Assembly (NCBI GenBank): GCA_002839355.1
Contig: PGXW01000013.1
Coordinates: 1-64,000, forward strand
DNA length: 64,000 bases
From: Spirochaetae bacterium HGW-Spirochaetae-2
GTDB lineage: Bacteria > Spirochaetota > Spirochaetia > Sphaerochaetales > Sphaerochaetaceae
Direction of reading: 5' to 3'
Part shown: in pieces, positions 26,253 through 35,544 of the stretch
Numbering within the stretch: the stretch's first letter is position 1
How the letters are laid out: every line of letters starts with the position of its first letter
Made by a program: the position numbers and the translations under genes
The notes under the pieces: generated by a model
What the model saw: only the letters and a program-made list of their open reading frames with translations
Databases searched by the model: none
Told to the model about the DNA's origin: nothing

Positions 26253-27548
26253 ATGGCAGAACAAAAGAAGGCCCCTCTCAAGAAAGGGCTGCTCGGATGG
26301 TATTTCAATTTCAACCTGTTGTATCGGATTCTCATCGGGTTGGTTCTCGGTGCTATTTTGGGAATTGCACTCGGGGAGAAGATTCTTTGGATCGCTCCAT
26401 TCGGAGCATTGTTCGTAAGGCTTCTGAAGATGATCATGATGCCGATCATCCTTTCGACACTGATTGTCGGTGCTGCCTCGATCAGCCCCGCGACACTCGG
26501 TAAAGTCGGTATTCGTGTAGTCCTTTTCTATTTGCTTACATCTGCCTTTGCGGTATTCCTCGGTCTGGTCATGGGTTCGATTTTCCAGCCCAGCGCCGAC
26601 ATGGCGGTCCTCTCAGCCGAAGCTGCCGGCAAAGCTGCCGCGAACCAGTCGGTCGCAAACGTACTTCTCAACATCGTGCCGACCAGTGTCGCGCAGGCTG
26701 TTGTGAATGAAGTCGTATTGCAGGTCATCTTCTTCGCCATCATCTTCGGTGTAGGTATCTCCTACCTCAAGATCAGCAAGGAAGAACGGCTCAAGAAAGC
26801 CGGTGATACCTTGTATATGGTGTTCGACGGAACAGCGGAAGTCATGATGCGCATGGTCACCGGTATCATGCAATATGCTCCGATCGGTGTCTTGGCGCTG
26901 GTTGCCGAAGTATTTGCCAAGCAGGGCTCGAAGGTCGCCGGTTCCTTGGCGATCGTTACCCTTGCCTGTTTCCTCGGATACTTCCTCCATGTGGTGCTGG
27001 TGTATGGCGGCTTGCTCAAATTGAACAAGTTGAGTATCAGGCGCTTCTTCAAGGATGCGAAGGATCCGTTCATCACGGCTTTCGTTACCCGTAGCTCGAA
27101 CGGAACATTGCCGGTTACCATCGAAGCCGCATCCCGTTTGGGAGTCTCGAAGGACATCTATGCATTCTCCCTTCCTCTCGGCGCTACTATCAATATGGAT
27201 GGAACAGCCATTTACCAGGGCGTGTGTGCAATCTTTATCAGCTTGACGGTCACAGGACATAGCTTCACCCTCGGACAGATGGGAATTATCATCATCACCG
27301 CCACACTTGCTTCTATCGGAACCGCGGGTGTTCCTGGAGCCGGTGCCCTCATGTTGCTCATGGTACTGGAGTCGGTGGGATTGCCGGTTCAGGCAGGAAC
27401 CCTGGTTGCCGGAGCGTACGCCATGATCCTAGGTATCGATGCTATCCTCGACATGGGAAGGACCGCATTGAATGTCACAGGAGACCTTACCTGTACAACT
27501 GTGGTCTCGAAGGGGATGGGCCAACTCGACATGGAGAAATGGGCTTGA
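26253..27548 (+). CDS. Dicarboxylate/amino acid:cation symporter (DAACS, GltP-like)
   Basis: 431 residues with about eight membrane helices and two re-entrant loops. Diagnostic segments are SSNGTLPVTIEAASRLGVSK (first hairpin loop), LPLGATINMDGTA (transport core) and GTAGVPGAGALMLLM. It imports aspartate, glutamate or C4-dicarboxylates with protons or sodium. AGGAG precedes the ATG, and a strong intrinsic terminator follows. It is divergent from an aminotransferase, consistent with uptake and transamination of an acidic amino acid. Confidence 0.95.
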   Translation: MAEQKKAPLKKGLLGWYFNFNLLYRILIGLVLGAILGIALGEKILWIAPFGALFVRLLKMIMMPIILSTLIVGAASISPATLGKVGIRVVLFYLLTSAFAVFLGLVMGSIFQPSADMAVLSAEAAGKAAANQSVANVLLNIVPTSVAQAVVNEVVLQVIFFAIIFGVGISYLKISKEERLKKAGDTLYMVFDGTAEVMMRMVTGIMQYAPIGVLALVAEVFAKQGSKVAGSLAIVTLACFLGYFLHVVLVYGGLLKLNKLSIRRFFKDAKDPFITAFVTRSSNGTLPVTIEAASRLGVSKDIYAFSLPLGATINMDGTAIYQGVCAIFISLTVTGHSFTLGQMGIIIITATLASIGTAGVPGAGALMLLMVLESVGLPVQAGTLVAGAYAMILGIDAILDMGRTALNVTGDLTCTTVVSKGMGQLDMEKWA

Positions 27549-27571
27549 TCCTGTCGGTTGGACTAGTTTGC

Positions 27572-27597
27572 AACGACCGTCCGATAGGGCGGTCGTT
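27572..27597 (+). terminator. Intrinsic terminator of the symporter gene
   Basis: AACGACCGTCC and GGGCGGTCGTT form an 11-bp stem (one wobble) around a GATA loop, followed by CTATATTG. The downstream PH-like gene converges on it. Confidence 0.8.
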
Positions 27598-27611
27598 CTA
27601 TATTGTGCAGT

Positions 27612-28016
27612 TCAATTCCGGATTGGAAGCGTCTGTTCGAGAGCCCACATGAACATTTCCAATACCCTGCGGGAAACCATGGCAAATTCATACTTGGTTC
27701 CATCGGCTTCGAATGAGATGGAGCTGGTGAAAAAACGCTTCGAGAATAATGGATTCTGAATCTTCTCCCGATTGATCGAAACGATATCTGCCGGGGAGCC
27801 GAAGGCGGTCGATACAATGATGATCCGATAATAGGTCACCACCAACATCCTGCGTTTTCCCTTATGGATTCCCGTCGCAAAGCAATTGATGGTTTCGTAG
27901 GGATACAATACCGAAGCGAGAGCCTTGGCTTCCGTGCGGAATCCATACAGGTCGTAGACATACAATTCTTGCATGCGTTGCTTGATTTCCCTGACTCCTT
28001 GTCTAGACTCTGCCAC
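27612..28016 (-). CDS. Small bacterial PH-like domain protein
   Basis: 134 residues. The alternating beta-strand pattern, with LYPYETINCFATGIHKG, RMLVVTYYRIIIVS and ISFEADGTKYEFAM, resembles the short bacterial PH-like domain family (YokE-like). There is no signal peptide or membrane helix, so it is probably cytoplasmic. Function is unknown for the family. It lies between the symporter terminator and a broken racemase gene, with no obvious operon partner. Confidence 0.75.
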   Translation of the reverse strand: MAESRQGVREIKQRMQELYVYDLYGFRTEAKALASVLYPYETINCFATGIHKGKRRMLVVTYYRIIIVSTAFGSPADIVSINREKIQNPLFSKRFFTSSISFEADGTKYEFAMVSRRVLEMFMWALEQTLPIRN

Positions 28017-28111
28017 TTTGCCCTCCTTGTGATCCCCATCATCATACCATGTCCCGACTACTTGTCCAGCTATTGAGGTTGGGTTACTATCTGCAAGTCA
28101 CGGAGGTCGAA

Positions 28112-28769
28112 ATGGAAAAAGCCATTGGTGTCATAGGTGGTGTCGGTCCCTACGCGGGATTGGATCTTGTCAAGAAAGTCTTCGACAATACCAGGAGAGA
28201 ATCCTGCGGATGGATTGTATGCCTGCTTTGAGAAACTTGCCAAGATAGGAGCATCCGTTGTGGTCATACCGTGCAACACCGCACATGCATCACCTATCTA
28301 CGATGTCTTGAGAGAAAAGGCTACCCGTTCCCATCCGGATGTTCAATTGTTGAACATGATCCTTGAAACTTGCGGTACCGTCTCAAGCATGTTCCCCAAT
28401 GGGGCAAGGATCGGACTTCTGGCAACAAAAGGGACGCATGCCGTCGGTGTGTATCGGCACTATTTCGAACAGTATCCAAACCTGGAATTGTTGGAACCGG
28501 ATGCGTCGGGACAAGAGCGCGTACACCAGGCCATATATGACACAACATACGGTATCAAGGCTGTGTTTCCGGTTTCCCAGAAGGCGTTGGCCGTGCTGCT
28601 GCGGGAAGGCAAACATCTGGTCGAACGGGGTGCTGATGCAATCATATTGGGATGCACCGAGTTGCCTCTTGCCTTGCACGAGGGAGTGTTGCCATGTCCC
28701 CTGGTGGATCCGACAACAATCCTGGCACGGGCGGCGCTTGGTGCCATAGCCTTGGACAAGTTGCGATAA
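28112..28769 (+). pseudogene. Aspartate/glutamate racemase family gene, disrupted by internal deletion and frameshift
   Basis: The first 27 or so codons encode an intact racemase N-terminus (MEKAIGVIGGVGPYAGLDLV and on to FDNT). Near 28190-28197 the homologous reading frame switches by +1 to ENPADGLYACFEKL and continues with VVIPCNTAHA and ILGCTELPLA, the two catalytic-cysteine segments, to 28769. The family normally has about 30-40 residues between these blocks, including a conserved PDRT-type segment, so this interval has been lost. The original frame stops at 28231. The downstream frame has its own ATG (28137) but would lack the N-terminal glycine loop. A sequencing slip alone cannot explain the missing residues. 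Confidence 0.82.
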
Positions 28770-28816
28770 TTCGATGTTGTTGACTCCCCTTCTTTGTAAA
28801 GGGTATCATCGGGGGT

Positions 28817-29542
28817 ATGTCTAGCCACCCCATACGTACGCTATTGTTCGATTTGGACGGGACGTTGTTACCCATGGACCAAAACCGGTTCATGCAAGCG
28901 TATCTCGAGGCATTCGCAGGCAAATGCAGGCAGCTGTCCCTACCGGTTCAACTTTCCCTGCAGGCGTTGGATACCGGGTTCAAGGCAATGTTGTCCAACG
29001 ACGGGTCGATGACGAATGAAAAACGCTTCTGGCTCGAGTTCTCGGCGGTCATGGGGTTTCCTGTAGATGATCGGATAGCTGACTTCATCCGATTCTACCA
29101 TGAGGAATTCACCCGATTGCGGGTGATCGCGCAGATGAATCCGATTTCCCGTCAACTGGTCGAGACCGTCCGTGCCAACGGGTATCGCATTGTACTAGCC
29201 ACTTCTCCGGTATTTCCACGGCAGGGGACCCTGGAACGCATATCATGGGCGGACTTGGATCCTTCGTCCTTCGATATGATCACAACCTATGAAGATTTTT
29301 CCTATGCCAAACCGAGTCTCGGCTATTACAACGAAATCTTGTCCAAGCTGGAACTCGATCCCACGCAGTGCCTCATGATTGGTAACGATGTCGAGGAAGA
29401 TCTGGTCGCCCGACAGTTGGGAATGGATGTCTTCTTGGTCACCGATTGGTTGATCAACCGCACCGGTGCCGATATTTCAAATTTCAAGCGGGGCACCTTG
29501 CGGGAAGCCTTTGACTATTGCAGCCGGATGGGGGTAGTTTGA
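28817..29542 (+). CDS. HAD family hydrolase (phosphatase)
   Basis: 241 residues. Motif I is LLFDLDGTLLP (D13 and D15 from the ATG), a helical cap lies at about residues 20-95, motif II is IVLATSP and motif IV is MIGNDVEEDLVA. The conserved Lys is in SYAKPSLGYY. This arrangement fits phosphoglycolate-phosphatase-like HAD enzymes acting on small phosphorylated metabolites; the substrate is unknown. The gene stands alone after the broken racemase, with a weak ribosome-binding site. Confidence 0.88.
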   Translation: MSSHPIRTLLFDLDGTLLPMDQNRFMQAYLEAFAGKCRQLSLPVQLSLQALDTGFKAMLSNDGSMTNEKRFWLEFSAVMGFPVDDRIADFIRFYHEEFTRLRVIAQMNPISRQLVETVRANGYRIVLATSPVFPRQGTLERISWADLDPSSFDMITTYEDFSYAKPSLGYYNEILSKLELDPTQCLMIGNDVEEDLVARQLGMDVFLVTDWLINRTGADISNFKRGTLREAFDYCSRMGVV

Positions 29543-29765
29543 GCATGTTCCGGTGAGCCCATACAGGTAGCCATCCGTACGAAAGGGTATAGTCTTGGGA
29601 TACTGCATTACGGCCTTTCCCTCATTTTTTGGTAACCAATCCATATAAATCGCTCAGAAAATAGCAGGAATTCAGAATAATTCGCTCATCTTTTAGCAAC
29701 AATAAATTTAATCCCATGAATTCAGCTAATTTCTGTTGAAAATGGAAGGGGTCGGCTCTTCACCG
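29543..29765. other. AT-rich intergenic segment
   Basis: There is no gene that I can support. Two imperfect short repeats (ATCGCTCAGAAAATAGCA and TTCGCTCATCTTTTAGCA) lie near 29648-29700, just before the structured repeat pair. Confidence 0.4.
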
Positions 29766-29838
29766 TACGTTTCCTGCACTCGCTCGGGAATGGGAGCATT
29801 TCATGTTCCCGCTCCACTCGCTTCGTTTGGAAATGAAA
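29766..29838 (+). repeat. Structured intergenic repeat, copy 1
   Basis: A 73-bp unit identical to the copy 90 bp downstream. At its centre is a hairpin, GGGAGCAT-TTC-ATGTTCCC (29792-29810). It is flanked by CTGCACTCGCTCGG on the left and CTCGCTTCGTTTGG on the right. Confidence 0.85.
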
Positions 29839-29855
29839 GGTGATAATGGGCACCT

Positions 29856-29928
29856 TACGTTTCCTGCACTCGCTCGGGAATGGGAGCATTTCATGTTCCC
29901 GCTCCACTCGCTTCGTTTGGAAATGAAA
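29856..29928 (+). repeat. Structured intergenic repeat, copy 2
   Basis: A second copy in direct orientation, with the hairpin at 29882-29900. It ends at the tRNA terminator. A diverged inverted copy is at 41283-41352. Confidence 0.85.
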
Positions 29929-29956
29929 AAGCCGTTGCTTTCGCAACGACTTTTTT
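29927..29956 (-). terminator. Terminator of tRNA-Ala(GGC)
   Basis: CGTTGC and GCAACG form the core of a stem, with A-rich and T-rich flanks extending it in both directions. It is immediately 3' of the minus-strand tRNA and could work bidirectionally. Confidence 0.75.
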
Positions 29957-29958
29957 AG

Positions 29959-30032
29959 TGGAGGTAAGGGGAATTGAACCCCTGACCTTTTGAATGCCAT
30001 TCAAACGCTCTAGCCAACTGAGCTACACCCCC
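29959..30032 (-). tRNA. tRNA-Ala, anticodon GGC
   Basis: A 74-base cloverleaf on the minus strand. The acceptor GGGGGTG pairs with TACCTCC and includes the alanine-specific G3:U70. The D stem is GCTC/GAGC, the anticodon stem TTTGA/TCAAA with loop ATGGCAT, and the T arm AGGGG-TTCAATT-CCCCT. The discriminator is A and CCA is not encoded. It reads GCC and GCU. Outside the anticodon arm the sequence is nearly the same as the CGC tRNA at 11.0 kb. Confidence 0.95.
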
Positions 30033-30044
30033 AAACGCATAGCT

Positions 30045-30073
30045 AGCATACTGATGGAGCGTGATTTAGTCAA
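30045..30073 (-). promoter_or_regulatory. Promoter of tRNA-Ala(GGC)
   Basis: On the minus strand: TTGACT (complement of 30068-30073), a 17-bp spacer and TATGCT (complement of 30045-30050), 12 bp upstream of the tRNA 5' end. Confidence 0.7.
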
Positions 30074-30265
30074 GATTGATTCGATGGAACCGATTGTTTT
30101 CATCGGAAACCTTTAATAATGCTAACAAAGAGTTATTAAAATAACATAATGTAAAATAAATAACATAAATGTTTTCAAACCTATTGCCCAACTTGCCAAA
30201 AATACGGTACAGTCCAACAAAATTTCAGAGTTGGCATCTTGCGGATGCCTTTGGGAGAACTACGT

Positions 30266-31282
30266 ATGGAAAAGATCAAAGTTGCCGTCATTGGAGCAAC
30301 TGGTGCGGTTGGACAGGTTTTCATGTGGATGCTGGCAGACCACCCGTGGTTTGAAGTGGATTATATTACAGCCTCGGCCGCCAGAGTCAACCAAAGGTAC
30401 GGATCTACCGTGCATTGGCTCCTTCCATTCGAGATGCCCCATGCGATACGAGATAGGACAATCAGCGAATTCAGTGGCGAAACCATGAAGGAACGGGGTG
30501 TGAAGATCGTCTTTTCCGCACTTCCCGCAAGTGTTGCCGCCGAGGCAGAACCTTTGTTGCGCGACATGGGCTTCTATATCTTCTCCAACGCATCGGCGAT
30601 GCGGTATCACAAGAATGTACCCATCCTCATACCTGAGACCAATCTCGAGACCCTGTCTTTGATCGAAGACCAGGGGTATCCTGAGAAAGGTTTTGTGGTC
30701 ACCAACGCCAACTGTGTGACGACCGGTCTTGCCATGGCTGTGGCACCCCTACGGAAATTCGGTATCAAGCAAATCTCATTGTGCTCCTACCAGTCTGTCA
30801 GCGGAGCCGGGTATCCCGGGCTATCCTCATTCGATATCACCGACAACTGCATCCCCTATATCGGGGGAGAAGAGGAGAAGATTGAAAAGGAGATCAAGAA
30901 GATTCTCTCGTTCGATCCGATTGTCGATGCGTATTGTGTCCGGGTACCGGTCATGTTCGGTCACTTGGAAGCTGTATGGTTGACTTTCGAACAGGAGGTT
31001 TCCATCGAAGATGTACTGAAGACCTGGGATGAATTCCGCGAAGTGCCCGATCTCCCCTCGACACCGAAGCTACCCGTATTGTATGATGGTTCCAACACGT
31101 TCCCACAACCGAAGTATGCCTTCTGGGGAACTCCGAAAGGAATGGAAGTCTATACTGGCCGGATCAAGAAGCGGGACAACCGCATCGGTTTCATGCTGTT
31201 GGTGAACAACTTGGTGAAAGGCTCGGCTGGTGGTTCCATCCAGAATGCGGAGGCTTTTGTCCAGAAGTACGGGTTGTTGTAG
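30266..31282 (+). CDS. asd: Aspartate-semialdehyde dehydrogenase
   Basis: 338 residues. The N-terminal NADP motif is VIGATGAVGQVF; the active-site cysteine is C150 in TNANCVTTGLA; the conserved SVSGAGYPG loop follows. It makes L-aspartate 4-semialdehyde from aspartyl phosphate, the branch point to lysine, threonine and methionine. The CVTT context resembles the archaeal/fungal-type branch of ASADH rather than the E. coli type. I use the ATG at 30266; GGGAG lies about 9 bases upstream. The gene stands alone, 32 bp before an outer-membrane-like protein gene. Confidence 0.93.
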   Translation: MEKIKVAVIGATGAVGQVFMWMLADHPWFEVDYITASAARVNQRYGSTVHWLLPFEMPHAIRDRTISEFSGETMKERGVKIVFSALPASVAAEAEPLLRDMGFYIFSNASAMRYHKNVPILIPETNLETLSLIEDQGYPEKGFVVTNANCVTTGLAMAVAPLRKFGIKQISLCSYQSVSGAGYPGLSSFDITDNCIPYIGGEEEKIEKEIKKILSFDPIVDAYCVRVPVMFGHLEAVWLTFEQEVSIEDVLKTWDEFREVPDLPSTPKLPVLYDGSNTFPQPKYAFWGTPKGMEVYTGRIKKRDNRIGFMLLVNNLVKGSAGGSIQNAEAFVQKYGLL

Positions 31283-31314
31283 AACAGGCTTGCTTGCCAA
31301 AGGAGTATGAATCG

Positions 31315-31899
31315 ATGAAAAGGTTGCTTATCACCATTATGGTACTCTGCTTCGCAGTGTCTGTCGTATCGGCCGGACTGATATCGTTCGGCTTCGGTGC
31401 CCATGCATTGAATACCCTTCCGTACAACAACGAGAATCCCGAGTTGGGAACCGCCGAGGACTGGCAGTTTGGTGGTGAAATGCGTCTTGGTGTCCTGTTT
31501 GCCGAAGCAACGGCAAGTGGGGTCTATGACGCTTCGAATGACATGATCACCGGACTGTTCACCGTCGGCACGTCCCTCAGCTTGTTCGACCTGCTGCATC
31601 TTGGTGTGGGTGTCGGACCAGCGTTCGCGGTAACAATGGCCGATGGAGAAGTCGATTGGGCGTATGGGAATAGTTCCGGATCAGGCTATACTACTGCTTC
31701 CGATATCGGTGGAGTGTTCGACAATGGACTCATCCACTATCGTGCGCATGGCGATATGAAACTCGGAAGGCTTTCCTTTGGTCTTACCTTGCAGGTGCCT
31801 TCCGACGGCTATACCATGGCGGACAACGATGTCCTGGAGTTGATGCCCGATTGGGACAATGCCAAGATGGGAGCTTCACTGCTCTTCTGGTTGTTCTGA
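31315..31899 (+). CDS. Small outer-membrane beta-barrel-like protein
   Basis: 194 residues. The N-terminal signal peptide (MKRLLITIMVLCFAVSVVSA) is probably cut after SA. The mature part alternates Gly/aromatic-rich strands (LISFGFGAHAL, LFDLLHLGVGVGPAFAV) and ends in LLFWLF with a terminal Phe, the usual BAM recognition signature. No family is recognised. Length suggests an 8-strand barrel. GGAG lies about 10 bases upstream. Its last 24 bp overlap the end of the convergent U32 gene. Confidence 0.72.
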   Translation: MKRLLITIMVLCFAVSVVSAGLISFGFGAHALNTLPYNNENPELGTAEDWQFGGEMRLGVLFAEATASGVYDASNDMITGLFTVGTSLSLFDLLHLGVGVGPAFAVTMADGEVDWAYGNSSGSGYTTASDIGGVFDNGLIHYRAHGDMKLGRLSFGLTLQVPSDGYTMADNDVLELMPDWDNAKMGASLLFWLF

Positions 31900-34119
31900 T
31901 ACGATTGTCACACAGTTGCGGACATCGACCCTGTAGGGTCTACCATTCTGCTCGATTTTCCAACTGCCGTTGCGGGGACATCCTTCGCACGGCAGTTTCA
32001 ATGTGTCGTACCGGTAGCAGTTTCTGCTGATGAACAATGGAATGGAAAAATCCTTTCCCACTTGTGACACGTTGCAAGGCCACCCTGAGGCATCGAGGTA
32101 TTCGCGTTCTACCCAACCGTACATGCCTCCCATATTCGGAATCGAATCCACGAACATCTGTGCCGCTCTGCGGTTTGTCATATAGAGGTAGATGTCGGCG
32201 AAACATGGTATCTCGGGGTGATTGCGGGCCCAGGACAACTGGCCGATGTTGTTCAACCCGACCAGTATGTTCCGACCGATATGGTCGGTAAGCGTATCCA
32301 ATGCATCGAACAGAGCTTGCTCTTCGAACATCACCGGGGGAAGCGGCAGGTATACTTGGCCGCCGACTGTTGCCAGCAGTGTTTCCACTTGTGATCCCGA
32401 CTGCAATTGCCTGAGCATCTTCGCGGGATCTGCCCAGGGAATGGGGGAATCCGATAGTGGGGAAATCATGTTCCGTGCCGGAAGTGCCGGCAACGATAGG
32501 GGTGTGGAGCGTTCCATCGGGGTGACGGCATCGATATGCCGGTTGATTTCCTTGTTCAGGTATTCGTACCAATTTCGACGGATATCCTTCAATTGCGACA
32601 ATGGCATGAAAACATGGGTATCCGCTAGGGCGGACTCGTTGATTACCTCGACCGAAGCGGTGGTGACCAACCCCTCTCCGGGTGAAGAGAATACCTTCTC
32701 CAGATTTTGTTGCAATTGCTGGGGTGATTTTGCCTGTTGGATATCCAGCGAGTAGCTCTGTCCGATCCCGGAGGGGATCCACGTCGGCAATCCACGGGCT
32801 TTGATCCGTAGGGTGTCGATGCCGATGGTGATTTCGAGAACATATGCGTAGCGGAAAGGCTGCAAGCTGGATTCGTTGATTTCGGGCACATGCAAGTCAT
32901 GACGCGATACCCGGTACAGGCTGCTCCCGATCGTTGGTTCCACACCTGGTGGAATGGGTATCTCCACGTCTGTACCCGACTTGCCCACAAACGTCTCGCG
33001 ACCATCCCTTTGGACTATCTTGGAAAGGCCGAACCGGACTGGATTCTGCATACCGGAAGCTTCGTCCTCGAGCACCATGAGACCATCGCGTACAGCAATA
33101 TCCTGCACCAAGGTGACGACGATGACCGATTGGGCATGTCCCACACCGAGGTGCCGAATACAACCGACAACCGTCCCCTTGTGTCCGGGATACCGTATTG
33201 TGGTCAATGGTACAGTATGTCTGTTTTCCTGCGGGAGTTCCTTTCCGTAGGCGAAGGTCCAACCACCCCCCGAATCCCGAGAGAACTGTGTATCGAGCTC
33301 ATTCTTTGCGATCGAAAGTGCCCGTTCGTCAGTCTCTCCATCGAGGATCATCCGGTAATAGCGTGCGGCGAACCGAACATACGCAGGACTTTTCATACGT
33401 CCCTCGACTTTCAACGAATCAATACCAATGTCACGGAGCTGAAGGATATCCCTTCCCACAGCCAGGTCGGTCATAGAGAAGAAGAACCCGTCCCTTTCGG
33501 TTGAATCCGACCCGGTTTGTGAAAACCAGGTCCGACATATCTGGGCGCACTCTCCCCGGTTGGCACTCCTTCCCGTAATGGTTTGGGATGCCATGCAAAG
33601 ACCGGAGAACCCGTAGCACATCGCCCCATGGATGAAGACCTTGAGGCTCACATCGGGACAGGCTTGACGAATGGTGGTCAATTCCTTGCATGTGAGTTCA
33701 CGGGAAAGGACGATACGGCTGAACCCCAATCGTTGCAGCTCCCTGACGCCCTCTATCGTATGGACGGCCAACTGGGTGCTGCAGTGCAATGGCAACGAGG
33801 GAAAGTCTGTATGGATCAAGGAGGCCAAGCCCAGGTCCTGTACAATGACGCCGTCAACCTGCAATAGTTCCAATCGTCTGAGGATGGCAATGGTTCCGTC
33901 CAACTCCCGGTCGTCGACCAGCGTATTCAATGTCACGTATATCCGTTTGTCCTGTCGGAGCGCCTCCTGTTTCAAACGAGCAAGTTCGTCAAAGGAAAAG
34001 TTGGTCGCATGCTTGCGTGCCGAGAATTGTCGCAAGCCAAGGTACACCGCATCGGTACCCCCTGCAAATGCATGGAGGGCCGCTTGCAAGGAGCCGGCGG
34101 GAAGGGTCAGTTCAATCAT
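31876..34119 (-). CDS. Peptidase U32 family protein (collagenase-like / RlhA-like)
   Basis: 747 residues from the ATG at 34119. The N-terminal TIM-barrel-like half begins IELTLPAGSLQAALHAFAGG and contains the U32 signature around GRSANRGECAQICR with the conserved cysteines. The long C-terminal half places it with the large RlhA/YdcP-type members, which hydroxylate 23S rRNA in E. coli, rather than with short U32 peptidases. A true protease role is therefore doubtful. Its ATG overlaps the stop of the upstream MFS gene by 4 bases, so the two are translationally coupled. An open frame extends upstream, but it lies inside the MFS gene and is not real. Confidence 0.88.
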   Translation of the reverse strand: MIELTLPAGSLQAALHAFAGGTDAVYLGLRQFSARKHATNFSFDELARLKQEALRQDKRIYVTLNTLVDDRELDGTIAILRRLELLQVDGVIVQDLGLASLIHTDFPSLPLHCSTQLAVHTIEGVRELQRLGFSRIVLSRELTCKELTTIRQACPDVSLKVFIHGAMCYGFSGLCMASQTITGRSANRGECAQICRTWFSQTGSDSTERDGFFFSMTDLAVGRDILQLRDIGIDSLKVEGRMKSPAYVRFAARYYRMILDGETDERALSIAKNELDTQFSRDSGGGWTFAYGKELPQENRHTVPLTTIRYPGHKGTVVGCIRHLGVGHAQSVIVVTLVQDIAVRDGLMVLEDEASGMQNPVRFGLSKIVQRDGRETFVGKSGTDVEIPIPPGVEPTIGSSLYRVSRHDLHVPEINESSLQPFRYAYVLEITIGIDTLRIKARGLPTWIPSGIGQSYSLDIQQAKSPQQLQQNLEKVFSSPGEGLVTTASVEVINESALADTHVFMPLSQLKDIRRNWYEYLNKEINRHIDAVTPMERSTPLSLPALPARNMISPLSDSPIPWADPAKMLRQLQSGSQVETLLATVGGQVYLPLPPVMFEEQALFDALDTLTDHIGRNILVGLNNIGQLSWARNHPEIPCFADIYLYMTNRRAAQMFVDSIPNMGGMYGWVEREYLDASGWPCNVSQVGKDFSIPLFISRNCYRYDTLKLPCEGCPRNGSWKIEQNGRPYRVDVRNCVTIVSEQPEEQ

Positions 34120-35501
34120 CTGGGCCTCTGGTTCGATTCCAACATGCTCAATATTTCGGCATGTTTCTTCTCCGTCAGAGGATAAAAGAACATGGGGACT
34201 ATGGCAATAGCACAGGCGACGAAGGGAAACAGCGAGATGATGATATGGATTCCCTGCAAGGCGGCGGCGGACTGGCCCCTGTTTGCCACGAAGCCGGTTG
34301 CGGTAAGGATGATTCCCATTACCCAGGAAGTCAGGGCATTGGAGAATTTCACCATGAAGGTTTGGCTGGAAAAGATCAGTCCTTCTGAACGTTGGCCGGT
34401 TTTCAACTCGGCGTATTCGATGGTGTCGGCGATCATGGAAGTTTGCAGGACCAATGGGGCCGCCATGCCCAGGGAACTGATGCAACTCCATATGAGCAGA
34501 GTGGTGAAATTGTCCCAACCGTTCAGAAAAAAGCCCAAGGATCCAAGAGCGAAAACGGCGTTCAGGCCGATATACGTGTAGCGTTTGCCGAATCTTTTTG
34601 CAAGTTTTGGCGTGATGGCGATACCGATCAGGATGAAGGGTATGTTGATAGCCGCAACGACAGGATTCAGCATCTCGTTGCCAAGATTGTATTTCGCATA
34701 ATAGATCAAGGATGAGAGTTTTGCTCCGGATGCGGCATTGACAAACAGCCCGCTTATGATCAGAAGAAACAACGGCTTGTTCCGGGTTATGGTCTGGACA
34801 ATGCTGTGCAAGGAAGCTTGTTTCTGGTTTCTCGGAACTACGACCCGTTCACGTACAAAGAAGAATGTGATTGCGAAACAACTGACGGTAAGGATTGCGT
34901 ACAGCAAAGCGGTGAGTTGGAAGCCCCTGTCGGCACGGGCTTCGATTCCTCCCGCGATATTCTGGAAAAAATGGATCAACGGAAGGGTTCCGATTGTCGC
35001 TAGGGCTACGGCGATGGTGGCTATGAATCGGGGATACACGATGACGCTGTTCCTTTCGGTGGTGTTGGCGGTTATGGCACTCGACATGGCCCAGAAGGGA
35101 ACATCGCTGGCTGTGTAGGTCAGGTCGAACAGAATGAACGTGGCGTATGCCCATATGATTCTACCGATCGGGGTAAGGTCCGGTGCGCTGAAACACATGA
35201 CGGAAATCGGTGCGAACAGTATGGGGGTGAAGATCAACCAGGGACGGAATTTTCCCCATCGCGACCGGGTCCTGTCCACCAGTATTCCCATGAGCGGATC
35301 ATTTATGCCATCCCAAATCTTGGTGATGAGCAACAATGTGCCCGCTGCAGCTGGGAGTATGCCGAAAATGTCGGTATAGAAGAAAAGTATGTAGTTGGAG
35401 AGGAAGTAGTAGCTGAAATTTTGCCCGAAACAACCGAAGCCATACGCGAACTTCTCTTTTGTACCGATGGCATCGGTAGAGTGCGTCGTTGAACTGCGCA
35501 T
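34116..35501 (-). CDS. GPH-family sugar:cation symporter (MelB-like MFS)
   Basis: 461 residues with twelve membrane segments. The N-terminus, KFAYGFGCFGQNFSYYFLSNYILFFYTDIFG, and the D-x-x-N-D motif WDGINDPLMGILVDRTRSRWGKFRP are diagnostic of the glycoside-pentoside-hexuronide symporter family. The start at 35501 follows GGAGGAG by 8 bases. It is coupled to the U32 gene, an unusual partner for a sugar transporter. Substrate unknown. A promoter overlapped by a GC-rich palindrome lies about 50 bp upstream. Confidence 0.92.
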   Translation of the reverse strand: MRSSTTHSTDAIGTKEKFAYGFGCFGQNFSYYFLSNYILFFYTDIFGILPAAAGTLLLITKIWDGINDPLMGILVDRTRSRWGKFRPWLIFTPILFAPISVMCFSAPDLTPIGRIIWAYATFILFDLTYTASDVPFWAMSSAITANTTERNSVIVYPRFIATIAVALATIGTLPLIHFFQNIAGGIEARADRGFQLTALLYAILTVSCFAITFFFVRERVVVPRNQKQASLHSIVQTITRNKPLFLLIISGLFVNAASGAKLSSLIYYAKYNLGNEMLNPVVAAINIPFILIGIAITPKLAKRFGKRYTYIGLNAVFALGSLGFFLNGWDNFTTLLIWSCISSLGMAAPLVLQTSMIADTIEYAELKTGQRSEGLIFSSQTFMVKFSNALTSWVMGIILTATGFVANRGQSAAALQGIHIIISLFPFVACAIAIVPMFFYPLTEKKHAEILSMLESNQRPR

Positions 35502-35544
35502 GTACACTTCTCCTCCGACAACCAGCATATTCGCCCTCGACATC

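Noticed and set aside
29766-29928. Possible CRISPR-like array
   Set aside because: Only two 73-bp copies with a 17-bp gap, an internal hairpin and no cas genes; repeat and spacer sizes do not fit.
29722-30000. A short minus-strand open frame across the repeat pair and tRNA
   Set aside because: It reads through tRNA-Ala and the hairpin repeats; its repeated peptide is just the DNA repeat translated.
34120-34518. N-terminal extension of the U32 protein
   Set aside because: It lies inside the MFS gene in another frame; the ATG at 34119 overlapping the MFS stop is the natural start.
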